Origin: Bedellia somnulentella
Lineage: Eukaryota; Arthropoda; Insecta; Lepidoptera; Bedelliidae
Direction of reading: 5' to 3'
Assembly (NCBI GenBank): GCA_963576735.1
Contig: OY755181.1
Span: 3,534,001 to 3,598,000 of the forward strand
DNA length: 64,000 nt
The notes under the pieces were generated by a model. That model saw only the letters and a program-made list of their open reading frames with translations. It searched no databases and had not been told where the DNA came from. The first letter of the stretch is position 1. Every line of letters starts with the position of its first letter. Made by a program: the position numbers and the translations under genes. Shown here one piece after another: positions 63,877-64,000 of the stretch.

Positions 63877-64000
63877 AATATAATAATAATATATAAAATA
63901 AATAAATAGTTTTAGCAACTATATTTAATATTAACCAGGAATACAGAATAAATAATAATAATAAAACTCTTTATTGCACATTACAAAATAAAAACAACAA

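Overview
The window is animal nuclear DNA, almost certainly from a moth or butterfly (Lepidoptera). It is AT-rich and intron-bearing, and carries lepidopteran-type Helitrons, RTE-like and jockey-like LINE fragments, tRNA-derived SINEs and a short CCTAA telomere-like tract. No bacterial features (operons, CRISPR, ribosome binding sites) are present. The species cannot be named from the sequence.

Host genes: the only genes that look intact are three paralogous secreted carboxylesterases (type-B/alpha-esterase family), each with three coding exons. Gene A is on + (exons 12733-12909, 15293-16572, 18932-19085; 536 aa). Gene B is on - (31843-32025, 26336-27600, 25704-25857; 533 aa). Gene C is on - (56551-56736, 54188-55455, 53394-53547; 535 aa). 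All three have a signal peptide, an HGGA oxyanion-hole motif, a GCSAG nucleophile elbow, acid E in NKEG and catalytic H in GxxHC. Intron phases are identical (0, then 2) and the last exon is 154 nt in every gene. A and B are convergent; B and C are head-to-tail on -, separated by about 21 kb of repeats. They form a small cluster made by duplication.

Everything else is mainly mobile DNA. The commonest repeat, called SINE B here (about 240-260 bp, more than 40 copies), ends in GTGAGTATATG plus (TATG)n. This is the same 3' end as an RTE-like LINE whose best copy lies in intron 2 of gene A (16585-17875). Many SINE B copies have target-site duplications (TSDs) of 9-17 bp. A second family, SINE A (about 365 bp, tRNA-derived), carries CACGTG motifs. 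A third family carries a complete tRNA-like cloverleaf and occurs as inverted dimers or multimers flanked by 13-14 bp TSDs (6.7, 21.2 and 58.9 kb).

Other mobile DNA: a degraded retroelement with a restriction-endonuclease-like C-terminus (7.8-9.7 kb), a jockey/CR1-type C-terminus (32.5-33.05 kb), a reverse transcriptase with a duplicated palm segment and a broken YADD motif (50.65-51.9 kb), LINE 3'-end fragments (52.1-52.6 kb), two bounded Helitrons (47.9-49.6 and 60.9-61.8 kb) and a Helitron remnant (62.3-62.55 kb), a hAT/ZBED transposase remnant (49.9-50.2 kb), a hAT-like MITE with 8-bp TSD (63.05-63.88 kb), a GGGCAAGCACGAGC-ended MITE family, and a truncated BTB-domain fragment (44.4-44.7 kb).

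Region by region: 0-12.6 kb is SINEs, a MITE and the 7.8-kb retroelement; 12.7-19.1 kb is esterase A; 19.4-25.6 kb is tRNA-like foldbacks and SINEs; 25.7-32.0 kb is esterase B; 32.2-53.3 kb is repeats; 53.4-56.7 kb is esterase C; 57-64 kb is the tRNA-like array, Helitrons and the hAT-like MITE.
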